Of a DNA stretch of 59,018 nucleotides, positions 42,989-51,656 are shown in pieces. Position numbers and translations under genes: made by a program. This DNA comes from Mycobacterium kyorinense (lineage in GTDB: Bacteria; Actinomycetota; Actinomycetes; Mycobacteriales; Mycobacteriaceae). Position 1 is the stretch's first letter. Every line of letters begins with the position of its first letter. The stretch is from assembly GCF_001672775.1 (NCBI RefSeq), contig NZ_LZKJ01000201.1:1-59018 (forward strand), given 5' to 3'. A model generated the notes under the pieces. The model saw nothing but the letters and a program-made list of their open reading frames with translations. It was not told the origin of the DNA and searched no databases.

Positions 42989-44100
42989 TGCTTGAGTTTG
43001 GGCTTCGCCTGTGCCGCCTTGAACATGTCGGCGAGTTCGGCATTGACATTCTTGTAGTCGTTGCGCGCAATTGAGCCGTCCCGGCCCGGGACTACGTCAT
43101 AGCCCAGGCGCAGGTCCTTGTTCTCCATGTGGAAGTACTCGCGGCCGATCGGCAGTCGTCGGTCTTCACGCGGCACCTCCATCCATGCGCGCAAGAAGCA
43201 TCGGGCCCTCTTCGGATCGTTGCTGCTGACGAAATCGGAACGCGAATGACACATGGCGAAGTTGTTCGCGACCGCCGCCTCCCCCGACTCGAGCCGGAAT
43301 TCAACTTGCTGCTCGACCAGAATGTTGCGCAGCAATTCGATCGCCTCGGTTTGTTCGGGGGTGAACTCCCGGCCGACTGCGTGCATCGCCGGCAGGATGC
43401 TGCTGTAGGTGAAGTTGATGCAGATCTTGCCGTCGATCTGGGAGAACACCGGGACGTCGTACGGTGTCACGTCCGGCTGGTCGTCGGGCTGCTCGCTGCG
43501 CCGGTGATGCGGAAACCCTTGATACAGCACTGGTAGCAGATCGGGCCGCTCGTTGAGAATCCGGTTGTGCGCCGCCGGTCCGCTCGCGAACTGGCTTTCG
43601 CCGCCGGTGGCCGCCGGGTAGACGCAGAGCAGCGACAGGATGTCAGCGGCGTCGTTGTGCATGGCCAGCTCCGCACGCGACTTGGTGCCACGTGCGGGCT
43701 GCACGCCGTTCGGCAGCACCTCCTCCTGAACGCGCACCATTCGGTGTCCGAACGAGTTGTTCGATACGAGGTAACCGAGGTGCGTGCAGAACGCCCAGTA
43801 GATGCGCTCCAGGTCATCGATCGAGTGCTGTTCGACCGGAAAACCACGCACGCACGCCAGGCCCTTCCCGAACATCAGGTCGCGATACAGCCGCGCCAGG
43901 TCATCATCGAGATCGGGGTGGCGGGCATCGCCGGGGGTGATCTCGTCGCGATCCTTTTCTGACGTCTTGGCCAAGATGGATTCCAAGGCGGCCACGTTGC
44001 GCGCCGATAGGTCGAATGCGAAATCGTCCTTGCTTGAGAAGTCCTTGCCGGTCCAGCACATCGAGTTGGTGACTTGTTCGTTATAGATCGCGGTGGGCAT
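42985..44100 (-). CDS. TauD/TfdA-family Fe(II)/2-oxoglutarate-dependent dioxygenase
   Basis: The 371-residue protein has the HxD iron motif in LAMHNDAADILSL, a distal His in FAMCHSRSDFVS, and an Arg in RARCFLRAWMEV that would hold 2-oxoglutarate. GKGLACVRGFPVEQHSIDDL and GYLVSNNSFGHRMVRVQEE match the fold's N-terminal part. It would hydroxylate an unactivated carbon or cleave an ether or ester substrate with release of CO2 and succinate. It sits between an aldolase (41-base gap) and a coupled dehydrogenase. Confidence 0.8.
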   Translation of the reverse strand: MPTAIYNEQVTNSMCWTGKDFSSKDDFAFDLSARNVAALESILAKTSEKDRDEITPGDARHPDLDDDLARLYRDLMFGKGLACVRGFPVEQHSIDDLERIYWAFCTHLGYLVSNNSFGHRMVRVQEEVLPNGVQPARGTKSRAELAMHNDAADILSLLCVYPAATGGESQFASGPAAHNRILNERPDLLPVLYQGFPHHRRSEQPDDQPDVTPYDVPVFSQIDGKICINFTYSSILPAMHAVGREFTPEQTEAIELLRNILVEQQVEFRLESGEAAVANNFAMCHSRSDFVSSNDPKRARCFLRAWMEVPREDRRLPIGREYFHMENKDLRLGYDVVPGRDGSIARNDYKNVNAELADMFKAAQAKPKLKQ

Positions 44101-44141
44101 CCGTCCTCCTGTTGGGCCGGCGAGACTTTCGGCTATCGGCG

Positions 44142-44960
44142 TTATCCATCGGTGCTACCTGCGGGGCGGCTGTCGAGCTCGCGCAAAGCGCGCGCGCGGG
44201 CGGTCGCCGCGTCGGTCATCATCCCGACGTCCGTACCGGCCGAAATGAAACGCAGACCCAGAACTGCGAAGCGTTTCAGCAGGTCAACGGACTTGATCCC
44301 GGCTATTCCCAGCGCCACGCCGTGTGCACGACAAGCCGCCGCGACCGATTCTACGGCATGGTGGAAATGATCATTCTCATAGTCGCCGTGGATGCCCATT
44401 TCGGCCGTCAGATCGCTCGGGCCAAGAAGTAGCATGTCGATGCCTTCGACAGCCGCTATCGCGTCTATGTCATCGACCGCTTGCGGGGTTTCGATCATCA
44501 CCGCGACCACCGTGCGGCGCTCGAGGACGTCGGTGAGTTCGGTCGCCGATCTGGGGTCGTACCCGCTCACCGCATTGGGTCCGGAAATCGAGCGATGTCC
44601 GACCGGAGGAAACCGTGCGGCGTCGACGACAGCTGCTGCCTCATCGCTCGAATTCACATGCGGCACAATGATTCCAATTGCGCCATTGTCAATCACACGA
44701 GCAATGACGCTCGGATCGTGGGACGGCACGCGGACCAACGCCGAGATGCCTGCTCCCAAAGCGCTTGCGCAGAGCATCGCGGCCGTCTCCAGCGACGTGG
44801 CGGTGTGCTCGAGGTCGACGTAGACCGCATCGTATCCGCATGCTGCCGCGATCGCGGGGATATCGGGAGTGCGCGCGCTCATCAGGGCGAGGCACAGGAC
44901 CAATCCGTCGCCCCGTAGTGCCTCCCGTAGTGGTTTCCGCACACGCTCACGGTAGACCAC
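44142..44960 (-). CDS. HpcH/HpaI (2,4-dihydroxyhept-2-ene-1,7-dioic acid) aldolase-family protein
   Basis: The 272-residue class II aldolase has AVYVDLEHTATSLETAAM, VIDNGAIGIIVPHVNSSDEA, VAVMIETPQAVDDIDAIAAV (metal Glu) and MLLLGPSDLTAEMG (metal Asp). It would catalyse retro-aldol cleavage giving pyruvate or a related 2-keto acid plus an aldehyde. The GTG at 44960 touches a TGAGAACGTTC element, so the mRNA may be leaderless. It heads the operon with TauD, dehydrogenase and hydratase genes, and is divergent from the thiolase-like gene. Confidence 0.85.
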   Translation of the reverse strand: MVYRERVRKPLREALRGDGLVLCLALMSARTPDIPAIAAACGYDAVYVDLEHTATSLETAAMLCASALGAGISALVRVPSHDPSVIARVIDNGAIGIIVPHVNSSDEAAAVVDAARFPPVGHRSISGPNAVSGYDPRSATELTDVLERRTVVAVMIETPQAVDDIDAIAAVEGIDMLLLGPSDLTAEMGIHGDYENDHFHHAVESVAAACRAHGVALGIAGIKSVDLLKRFAVLGLRFISAGTDVGMMTDAATARARALRELDSRPAGSTDG

Positions 44961-44961
44961 T

Positions 44962-44976
44962 GAGAACGTTCATTCC
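44962..44976. promoter_or_regulatory. Degenerate copy of the GAGAA-N6-TTC operator
   Basis: GAGAA, six bases, then TTCC instead of TTCTC, in the 58-base divergent region between the aldolase and thiolase-like genes. It fits the local regulon only partly. Confidence 0.35.
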
Positions 44977-45018
44977 ATCAAGTCGTGAACGCCATTATCA
45001 ATGTGGTAACCATGACGT

Positions 45019-46164
45019 ATGCCATCGAACCGGGTCGCCATCGTGGGCGCCGGCCTGTCGGATTGTGGACGGGTGCCCGACAAGACCGCGATGGCGTTGA
45101 TGGCTCAATCCTCCCGCCGCGCCATCGCCGACGCCGGTCTGACGAAAGACGACATTGACGGTTTCGGCGGCCACGGAACCCTGTTGCCGCCCGTCGAGGT
45201 GAGCGAGTACCTCGGCCTGCGACCGTCCTGGGTCGACGCGACAAACGTCGGCGGATCCTCCTGGGAGGTGATGGCGGGGCACGCCGCCGACGCTATCGCC
45301 GCCGGCGTGATCGACGTAGCACTGCTGACGTACGGATCGACGGCGCGCTCCGACGTCAAGCGTCGGGTACGTGCATCAGCTGCAGCGATGAGCACCGGAG
45401 GTGCCATGCAGTACGAGGCGCCATACGGCGCCACCCTGATTGCTAAGTATGCGATGGCCGCCAGGCGCCATATGATTGAATACGGCACCACCGCAGAGCA
45501 ATTGGCTGAAGTCGCGGTCGCGGCCCACGAGTGGGCGACGATGAACGAGAACGCATTCGAGCGCGACCGGATAACGGCCGCCGACGTCGCCGCGGCGCCG
45601 ATGCTCGCCGATCCCTTCACCGCCAAGCATGTGTGCCTGCGCACCGACGGTGGCGGGGCGGTCGTTTTGGCAAGCGAGCGAGTGGCGAAGAATTGCGCCA
45701 AGGAGCCCATCTGGATTCTCGGCGCGGCCGACTCGACATCGCATGTCAGCATGAGCGAGTGGGCTGACTTCACCACGTCGGCCGCCGCACTGTCCGGCCC
45801 ACGCGCATTCGCGCAAGCCGGCGTCGGGCCCGCCGACATCGATGTGTGTCAGCTCTATGACTCATTCACCTCCACCGTGCTGCTCACGGTGGAGGATCTG
45901 GGTTTCTGCGCCAAGGGCGAGGGCGGGCCGTTCATTGCATCGGGTGCGCTGCGTCCGGGTGGCGCGTTACCGACCAACACCGACGGCGGCGGACTCGCCT
46001 CTTGCCATCCGGGCATGCGGGGAATGTTCCTGATGGTCGAAGCGACCAGGCAGCTGCGCGGCGATTGCGGGCCCAGACAGGTTGACGACGCGCGTCTGGC
46101 GTGCGTCCATGCGATGGGGGGCTTTTTCACCCACAGCGCCACGATGATCCTCGGGAGGCAGTGA
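45019..46164 (+). CDS. Thiolase-like protein without the nucleophilic Cys (Ltp2/BbsB-like retro-aldolase or thiolase subunit)
   Basis: The 381-residue thiolase-fold protein has VAIVGAGLSDCGRVPDKTA, RTDGGGAVVLASER and GGGLASCHPGMRGMFLMVEA with HAMGGFFTHSATMILGR at the C-terminus. Where thiolases have the reactive Cys, this protein has NVGGSSWEVMAG, so it is not a standard thiolase. The next gene encodes a DUF35 (Zn ribbon/OB) protein overlapping by one base, the pairing known for the Ltp2-ChsH2 steroid side-chain aldolase and the BbsAB enzyme. A retro-aldol C-C cleavage of a beta-hydroxyacyl-CoA is the best inference. Confidence 0.8.
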   Translation: MPSNRVAIVGAGLSDCGRVPDKTAMALMAQSSRRAIADAGLTKDDIDGFGGHGTLLPPVEVSEYLGLRPSWVDATNVGGSSWEVMAGHAADAIAAGVIDVALLTYGSTARSDVKRRVRASAAAMSTGGAMQYEAPYGATLIAKYAMAARRHMIEYGTTAEQLAEVAVAAHEWATMNENAFERDRITAADVAAAPMLADPFTAKHVCLRTDGGGAVVLASERVAKNCAKEPIWILGAADSTSHVSMSEWADFTTSAAALSGPRAFAQAGVGPADIDVCQLYDSFTSTVLLTVEDLGFCAKGEGGPFIASGALRPGGALPTNTDGGGLASCHPGMRGMFLMVEATRQLRGDCGPRQVDDARLACVHAMGGFFTHSATMILGRQ

Positions 46165-46592
46165 TGGACGTGCCGGTGGCCGCAAACCGGCCAACGATCG
46201 ACTCCGACAGCGAATCGTGGTGGCAGGCTATCCAGGACCGCCGACTGATGATCAACACGTGCGCCGGGTGCGGCCAGAACTCGCTCTACGTGCGTCCGTT
46301 CTGCCCGCACTGCTGGAGCGAGGACGTCGCGCAGGCACCGGCGTCCGGGCGGGCGCGGCTCTATACGTGGACCGTGGTGCACCGGAATGCGGCGCCCTTC
46401 GATACGCGCACACCATATGTGGTCGCCATGGTGGATCTCGCCGAGGGCCCCCGGCTGATGACGGTTCTGGAAGGCTGCTTGGCGAAAACCCTCTGTGCAG
46501 ACATGGAACTCACCGTCGCATTTCGCGATGACGATGACGGCTTTATTGTCCCGGTATTCCGGCCGGTGGCAGCAGGTGCGGGAAAGGAATAG
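46164..46592 (+). CDS. DUF35 / Zn-ribbon OB-fold partner protein
   Basis: The 142-residue protein has the rubredoxin-like zinc ribbon CAGCGQNSLYVRPFCPHC followed by an OB-fold (ARLYTWTVVHRNAAPFDTR, PYVVAMVDLAEGPRLMTVLE). These DUF35 proteins bind thiolase-like partners and help hold acyl-CoA. The start ATG overlaps the stop of the thiolase-like gene by one base and has GGGAGG upstream, so the two are stoichiometrically coupled. Confidence 0.85.
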   Translation: MDVPVAANRPTIDSDSESWWQAIQDRRLMINTCAGCGQNSLYVRPFCPHCWSEDVAQAPASGRARLYTWTVVHRNAAPFDTRTPYVVAMVDLAEGPRLMTVLEGCLAKTLCADMELTVAFRDDDDGFIVPVFRPVAAGAGKE

Positions 46593-46594
46593 GG

Positions 46595-46974
46595 ATGAAC
46601 AAAGACGACATGATCCTGATCAGCGTCGACGACCACATCGTAGAGCCGCCCGGCATGTTCAAAAATCATCTGCCCCAAAAGTATCTGGACGAGGCGCCGC
46701 GGTTGGTGCACAACCCCGATGGCTCAGACACCTGGCAATTCCGCGACGTGGTGATCCCCAACGTGGCGCTCAATGCTGTGGCTGGCAGGCCGATCCGTTC
46801 AGCTCTCACATCGCGAAGGAGCAGGCAACCGTCGGCGCCCTGCGTAAGGCCGCCGAAGGGCACGACGTCTCTATCCGCGCGCTGTCCAAGCACGACCACG
46901 GCGGCGAGGTTTCTGGCTGGCAAGATCAGTTGAGCAAGCTGACTATGAACACGTCTGGTAACTCCAAAGACTGA
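46595..46974 (+). pseudogene. Amidohydrolase-2 remnant joined out of frame to another gene's 3' end
   Basis: From an ATG with AAAGGAATAGGG upstream the frame encodes a clean amidohydrolase N-terminus (ISVDDHIVEPPGMFKNHLPQ, LVHNPDGSDTWQFRDVVIPN, ALNAVAGRP, about 66 residues). After about 46786 that frame turns to Arg/Ser-rich nonsense. A different frame is then coding-like (ADPFSSHIAKEQATVGALRK, HDVSIRALSKHDHGGEVSG, stop at 46974), but it does not match an amidohydrolase C-terminus. About 330 codons are missing, so this is a deletion fusion. A 112-residue product could still be translated but would lack the active site. Confidence 0.7.
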
Positions 46975-46977
46975 CGC

Positions 46978-48546
46978 TCAGCCCGTTGCGGCGAGGCGGT
47001 CGGCAAGCACCCGGGGCCGCCCGGCTGAGCGCGCCGCGAGTTTGTTGCGCTCGACCTTGCCGTTAGCATTGACGGGCAGCGGCTCGTTCCAGAACACCAG
47101 TTCCTCGGGCAGCTTGTACTTGGGCATTCCCGCCGAGATGAGCGCGTCGGCGATCTTCGCGAGGGACATGTCGACGTCGGCGTCGAGAACCATTGCCACG
47201 GCGAGTCGTTCGCCGGTCGTGACGTCGGCCACCGAGTATGCCGCGCACTCGCGGACCCCAGCGATCTTGCCGACGGCCTCCTCCACCTCGACAGCCGCGA
47301 TCTTCAGACCGTTGCGGATGATGATGTCCTTCAAACGCCCGACGATGCGCACCCGGCAATCGGAGATTTCGGCCACGTCGCCGGTGCGGAACCAGTCGCC
47401 GTCGAACGCCCGCGCGTCGTCATAGGCGTCGGTGTACCCGAGGAACGTGTGCGGCCCCCGAATGCAGCACTCGGCGGGATCCGTCGCGGACCCCATCCTT
47501 ACCTCGACGTCGTCCAGCGCGACACCGTCGTCGGCGTGACGCACGTCCGCCGACTCCGACCGCAGGCCCGATGTGCTCACCGGAACTTCTGAGGAACCGT
47601 AGGCGCGCATCACGACGATCCCGAAATCGTCTTCGATGCGCGTGGCGATGCGTCGATCCAGCATGGTCCCGCCCAAATAGACCGCCTGCAGGGGCACATC
47701 GAGGCCGCGAACCACCGCCTCGTCGAGCAGCCTGTCCAGCAAGCGATCGGGTCCGCCGTACCAGGTCGCGCCCGACGAGACCAGCAGCTTGCAGGTTTCG
47801 GCAGCATCCCAGTGGTCCTCCAGGATGACGGGCGCGCCGAGCATCGGCCCGATGAACAGGGCCTGCAGCACTCCGGTCACCGACGCCAGCGGGCTGATGA
47901 GAAAAATCCGGTCCGCCGGACCCAGGCCGGCCGCCGCGACGTAGTTTGACGACGCCTTCATCAGCGTGCTCTGCGAGTGGATGACGCCCTTGGGTGCCGA
48001 GGTGGTGCCCGACGTGTAGAGCACGAGGCATGGCTCGTCGGCCGCACGCTCGGGTCGGTACGCCGTCTGAGGTGTACCGCCGGTGTCCAAGGCGACCCAT
48101 GTCACTTGCGCAGAGTGCCGTCTCCGCAGTGCCGCAGGCCAACACGGCGCGACACCGAACTCGGCCCCCGTGCGCGCAATGATGTCGGCCACCTGTGCGA
48201 CGCCGGCGCTGCGGGGCACCAGCAGGACCACGGCATCGAGGCGCAGCGCCGCATAGACGGCAACCACGGAATCCACGTCGTTGCCCACGACGGCAACGAT
48301 CGGTGTCGACGGCCCAACCCCCGAAACCGCCAACGCGCCACAGGCCGCGTCGATGTGCGCGTCGAGTTCGGCATAGCTGAGCTCGGCCCCCCGGGTGCAC
48401 AGAGCCACCTTCTCCGGATGTCGTGCCGCGGCGGCCCGAACGACGTCGACGGGCTCACCCGACCAGGACCCCGCCTCGCGGTATCGGTCCCACAATGCCG
48501 CGGCGCGCCGCTGCGCACACTGCAACAGCACCGGCGCTTCGCTCAT
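46978..48546 (-). CDS. Acyl-CoA synthetase (AMP-binding, FadD-type)
   Basis: From the ATG at 48546 (GGAGGACAGCT before it) the 522-residue enzyme has the ANL motifs: LVLYTSGTTSAPKGVIHS (P-loop), RAYGSSEVPVSTSG, DGDWFRTGDVAEI, IIIRNGLKIAAVEVEEAV and PLPVNANGKVERNKL with the C-terminal catalytic Lys. It activates a carboxylic acid to acyl-AMP and then acyl-CoA. It is divergent from the SDR at 48603 across a region with TGAGAG/CTCTCA repeats. An in-frame ATG at 48564 has no ribosome-binding site. Confidence 0.85.
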   Translation of the reverse strand: MSEAPVLLQCAQRRAAALWDRYREAGSWSGEPVDVVRAAAARHPEKVALCTRGAELSYAELDAHIDAACGALAVSGVGPSTPIVAVVGNDVDSVVAVYAALRLDAVVLLVPRSAGVAQVADIIARTGAEFGVAPCWPAALRRRHSAQVTWVALDTGGTPQTAYRPERAADEPCLVLYTSGTTSAPKGVIHSQSTLMKASSNYVAAAGLGPADRIFLISPLASVTGVLQALFIGPMLGAPVILEDHWDAAETCKLLVSSGATWYGGPDRLLDRLLDEAVVRGLDVPLQAVYLGGTMLDRRIATRIEDDFGIVVMRAYGSSEVPVSTSGLRSESADVRHADDGVALDDVEVRMGSATDPAECCIRGPHTFLGYTDAYDDARAFDGDWFRTGDVAEISDCRVRIVGRLKDIIIRNGLKIAAVEVEEAVGKIAGVRECAAYSVADVTTGERLAVAMVLDADVDMSLAKIADALISAGMPKYKLPEELVFWNEPLPVNANGKVERNKLAARSAGRPRVLADRLAATG

Positions 48547-48571
48547 AGCTGTCCTCCGATGCAAATGATGG

Positions 48572-48600
48572 TTCTCATTGAGAGTAAATGTAACCTCTCA
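48572..48600. promoter_or_regulatory. Overlapping inverted repeats in the ligase/SDR divergent promoter
   Basis: TTCTCA (48572-48577) faces TGAGAG (48579-48584), and the same TGAGAG pairs again with CTCTCA (48595-48600) over ten bases. TGAGAGTAA matches an arm of the 24-bp palindrome at 37660. The element nearly touches the SDR start at 48603. Confidence 0.55.
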
Positions 48601-48602
48601 GC

Positions 48603-49469
48603 ATGCCGTCAATGAACTTCGACAATCAGGTAGCCATCATCACCGGCGCAGGTGGTGGCCTCGGCCGCTGCCACGCCCTCGAACTCGCCCGTCGGGGCGC
48701 GCGCGTCGTGGTCAACGACCTGGGCAGCGCGGTGGACGGCACCGGTGCGTCGATATCGGCCGCGCAGACCGTCGTTGACGAGATCACCTCGTCCGGCGGT
48801 ACGGCGATCGCCAACGGCGACTCGGTCGCTAGCGAGGAGGGCAGCGCAGCCATCGTGGCAGCGGCCATGGACACATTCGGACAGGTCGACATTCTCATCA
48901 ACAACGCGGGAATCCTGCGTGACGCGGCATTCAAGAACATGACCGCCGAACAAGTGGACGCGGTCATTTCCGTCCACCTGTCCGGTGCCTTTAACGTCAC
49001 CCGCGCGGTATGGCCGGTCATGCGCGAACGCAACTATGGACGAATCGTCCAAACAACCTCGGGTACCGGTTTGTTCGGTAACTTCGGGCAGGCCAATTAC
49101 GGCGCGGCCAAGATGGGGCTCGTCGGCATGATGCACGTGCTGGCCATCGAGGGAGCACGAAACGGCATCGCGATCAACGCGGTCGCCCCCATCGCACGGA
49201 CGCGCATGACGGAAACCATCATGGGCGAAGCCGGTAAGGCGATGGATCCCGAATTCGTGACTCCGGTCGTGGTTTACCTGTCGCATCGCGACTGCAACCG
49301 CACCGCCCACATTTATTCGGTGGGAGCAGGCAAGGTGTCACGAGTATTCATCGGCGTGACCAAAGGAATCGAAAACACTTCGCTCACTGCGGAATCCGTC
49401 GCGGAGGCGATAGACGAGATCGATGATGCCGCGACGTTTACGATCCGCGGTGGGCCTGCCAAAGAGTGA
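48603..49469 (+). CDS. SDR, 3-hydroxyacyl-CoA dehydrogenase-like (17beta-HSD4 type)
   Basis: The 288-residue SDR starts MPSMNFDNQVAIITGAGGGL with the cofactor glycine motif. It carries RVVVNDLGSAVDGTGAS, the HSD17B4/MFE-2 hallmark, then ILINNAGILRDAAFKNM, Ser (QTTSGTG) and YGAAK. The acidic D after strand 2 indicates NAD+. Such SDRs oxidise 3-hydroxyacyl-CoAs in beta-oxidation of branched and steroid side chains. A C-terminal extension (VSRVFIGVTKGIENTSLT) also fits the MFE-2 group. Confidence 0.85.
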   Translation: MPSMNFDNQVAIITGAGGGLGRCHALELARRGARVVVNDLGSAVDGTGASISAAQTVVDEITSSGGTAIANGDSVASEEGSAAIVAAAMDTFGQVDILINNAGILRDAAFKNMTAEQVDAVISVHLSGAFNVTRAVWPVMRERNYGRIVQTTSGTGLFGNFGQANYGAAKMGLVGMMHVLAIEGARNGIAINAVAPIARTRMTETIMGEAGKAMDPEFVTPVVVYLSHRDCNRTAHIYSVGAGKVSRVFIGVTKGIENTSLTAESVAEAIDEIDDAATFTIRGGPAKE

Positions 49470-49472
49470 GGG

Positions 49473-50297
49473 TCAGCGGCCCAAGAATCGCGGTTCGCGG
49501 CGCTCGGCGAACGATTGCAGGCCCTCCTGAAGATCGGTGGTCCGCGACACCGCCTCTTGAGCCCACGCTTCCTGCTCGAAGGCTCGATCACGGCCCGACT
49601 CCGAGGACACCAAAAGCAGTCGTTTGGTGTGCGCGAGCATGACCGTCGGGCCAGCCGCAAGCCGGCCGACCAGCTCGTCGGCAACTGCGTCGATAACATT
49701 CGGGGCAACCACGCGGTTGACCAGCCCCAGCCGCTCACAGGTGGCGGCGTCGACGGGTTCGCCGAGCATCAACAGTTCGGTGGCCTTGCGCAACCCCACG
49801 ATCCTCGTCAGCAAATGAATGGCACCGGAATCGGGAAGCACACCACGGCGCACGAACGCTGCGACAAGCTTTGCCTCAGTGGACATGACGACAAGATCGC
49901 AGGCCAGAACCAGGCTGATTCCTGCCCCAGCCGCGGTGCCGTTCACCGCAGCGACTACGGGCTTATCGCAGTCGAGGATCGACGAGACCAACCGCTGCCA
50001 GCCGTTCTGCAGCATCCGAGCGACGTCCCCTGACCGCTTGTCGGCCACCGGCGGTTGGGGGGCTGATCCAGCGGGCAAGCCGGCCCCTGCGCAGAAGTGC
50101 CGTTGCCCGGTGGCACCCAGTAACACCGCGCGCACCGCTGGGTCGTCGCCGGCGCGTTGGAAAGCCTCGGTCAGCGCGTCACGAGCCAACGGCGACAACG
50201 AATTCCCCACATTCGCGCGGTCTATGGTGATGCGGTAAACACCGTCGGCACCGACATCCGCCAGGATTCCTGGCCGCTCCTCGCTCAACTCACTCAC
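49473..50297 (-). CDS. Enoyl-CoA hydratase/isomerase family protein
   Basis: The 274-residue crotonase has VYRITIDRANVGNSLSPLAR, LLGATGQRHFCAGAGLPAG (oxyanion hole), KPVVAAVNGTAAGAGISLVL and RRGVLPDSGAIHLLTRIVGL with an acidic residue at the catalytic turn. It converges on the SDR with three bases between stops. It starts five bases from a palindrome in the divergent promoter shared with the dehydratase at 50389. Confidence 0.85.
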   Translation of the reverse strand: MSELSEERPGILADVGADGVYRITIDRANVGNSLSPLARDALTEAFQRAGDDPAVRAVLLGATGQRHFCAGAGLPAGSAPQPPVADKRSGDVARMLQNGWQRLVSSILDCDKPVVAAVNGTAAGAGISLVLACDLVVMSTEAKLVAAFVRRGVLPDSGAIHLLTRIVGLRKATELLMLGEPVDAATCERLGLVNRVVAPNVIDAVADELVGRLAAGPTVMLAHTKRLLLVSSESGRDRAFEQEAWAQEAVSRTTDLQEGLQSFAERREPRFLGR

Positions 50298-50301
50298 CCC
50301 T

Positions 50302-50313
50302 GCCGTTAACGGC
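50302..50313. promoter_or_regulatory. 12-bp perfect palindrome in a divergent promoter
   Basis: GCCGTTAACGGC lies five bases upstream of the minus-strand hydratase start and 75 before the plus-strand dehydratase operon. It differs from the TGAGAA-type sites, so it may bind another regulator or be incidental. Confidence 0.35.
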
Positions 50314-50388
50314 GTTTCCGCTTTTCGGGTATCTTAATTTCCACACTTGCCGGGGCCACGATATTCGCCAAAACTGAGGAGGCGCGAT

Positions 50389-51648
50389 ATGACCCGCTCC
50401 TCTCAATCGGGCGAAATCACCGAGGAGGGGCTGGCCAGGTTGCGTGGCACCATCGGCATCGCCGTTCCGCATACCCAGCCACCGCATTACGTCCGCCCTA
50501 ACGAGGACACTTTCCGCCACGTCGCCGAAGCCTACGGGGACGCCAATCCCATGTGGGCCGATCCGGACTACGCGGCAAAGACGGTGTGGGGTGAGTCGAT
50601 CGCGCCGCCCGCACTGGTCGGAGGTGACACGTTGATCGGCGAAGACGAAGTCACCGAACTCTCCGCGGAGGATCGCGCCCTCACGAAGGGCGACCCGCTG
50701 CGCGGGGTGCACGCGTTCTACGCGTCCTCCGCGCGAGAGTGGTGGGCTCCACTGCGGGCCAATCACCGAGTCTTCAGGCGCAACGCGCTGGTCGCGGCCC
50801 TCGACAAAAGCAGTGAGTTCGCCGGTCGGGCGATTCACGAGTGGTCGGCGCAAGTCTTCCGGGACGACGAGGGCACCATTCTCGGCGGCCAGTACCGCAA
50901 CATGATCCGCACCGAGCGCAGCAAGGCCCGCGGCCGCAAGAAATATGAGTCGATCGAACTCAAGATCTGGACCCCCGAGGAGATCGCCGAGATCGACGAA
51001 CGCTACGCGCGGGAATCCCCTCGTGGTGCCGAACCGCGGTGGTGGGAAGACGTCAACGAGGGCGACACAATCGGCTCACTGACCAAGGGACCACTCACCG
51101 TCACCGACATGGTCTGCTGGCATGTCGGCATGGGCACCGGTATGTACGGGGTGCGTCCCCTGCGGTTGGCGTGGCGCAACCGGCAACGCATTCCCCGCTT
51201 CTACACCCCGAACGACCACGGCGTGCCCGATGTGCAGCAGCGCGTGCACTGGGAGCCGGACGCGGCCCGAAATGCCGGCAACCCCACCACTTTCGATTAC
51301 GGCCGGATGCGCGAGACATGGTTGATCCATCTGTGTACGGACTGGATGGGCGACGACGCCTGGCTGTGGAAGCTGGACTGTGAGTTCCGGCTGTTCAACT
51401 ACGTAGGCGATCTGCACACGATCGCCGGCACTGTGACTCGAAAGTACCTCGCAGAAGGCGAGCGCCCCGCGGTCGATGTCGAACTCGCGGCGACCAACCA
51501 CCGCAACGAGATCACCGCGCCGGGACACGCGACGATCCTGTTACCCAGCCGGAGGCACGGCCCAGTCCGATTGCCCGATCCGCCCGGCCGGGCGACGAAC
51601 CTGACCGATTTGCTCACCGCCGTATCGGCTGAATTCGCAGAACGCTGA
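50389..51648 (+). CDS. Hot-dog-fold acyl dehydratase (FAS1-like dehydratase / MaoC-type)
   Basis: From the ATG at 50389 (GAGGAGG upstream) the 419-residue protein has an N-terminal hot-dog domain (VRPNEDTFRHVAEAYGDANP, WGESIAPPALVGGD, REWWAPLRANHRVF) and a second half beginning RWWEDVNEGDTIGSLTKGPL, TVTDMVCWHVGMGTG. The C-terminal TRKYLAEGERPAVDVELAAT resembles a second hot-dog. Double hot-dog dehydratases hydrate or dehydrate 3-hydroxyacyl-CoAs. It heads a six-gene unit ending at 56760. Confidence 0.75.
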   Translation: MTRSSQSGEITEEGLARLRGTIGIAVPHTQPPHYVRPNEDTFRHVAEAYGDANPMWADPDYAAKTVWGESIAPPALVGGDTLIGEDEVTELSAEDRALTKGDPLRGVHAFYASSAREWWAPLRANHRVFRRNALVAALDKSSEFAGRAIHEWSAQVFRDDEGTILGGQYRNMIRTERSKARGRKKYESIELKIWTPEEIAEIDERYARESPRGAEPRWWEDVNEGDTIGSLTKGPLTVTDMVCWHVGMGTGMYGVRPLRLAWRNRQRIPRFYTPNDHGVPDVQQRVHWEPDAARNAGNPTTFDYGRMRETWLIHLCTDWMGDDAWLWKLDCEFRLFNYVGDLHTIAGTVTRKYLAEGERPAVDVELAATNHRNEITAPGHATILLPSRRHGPVRLPDPPGRATNLTDLLTAVSAEFAER

Positions 51649-51656
51649 CCGCAGCC

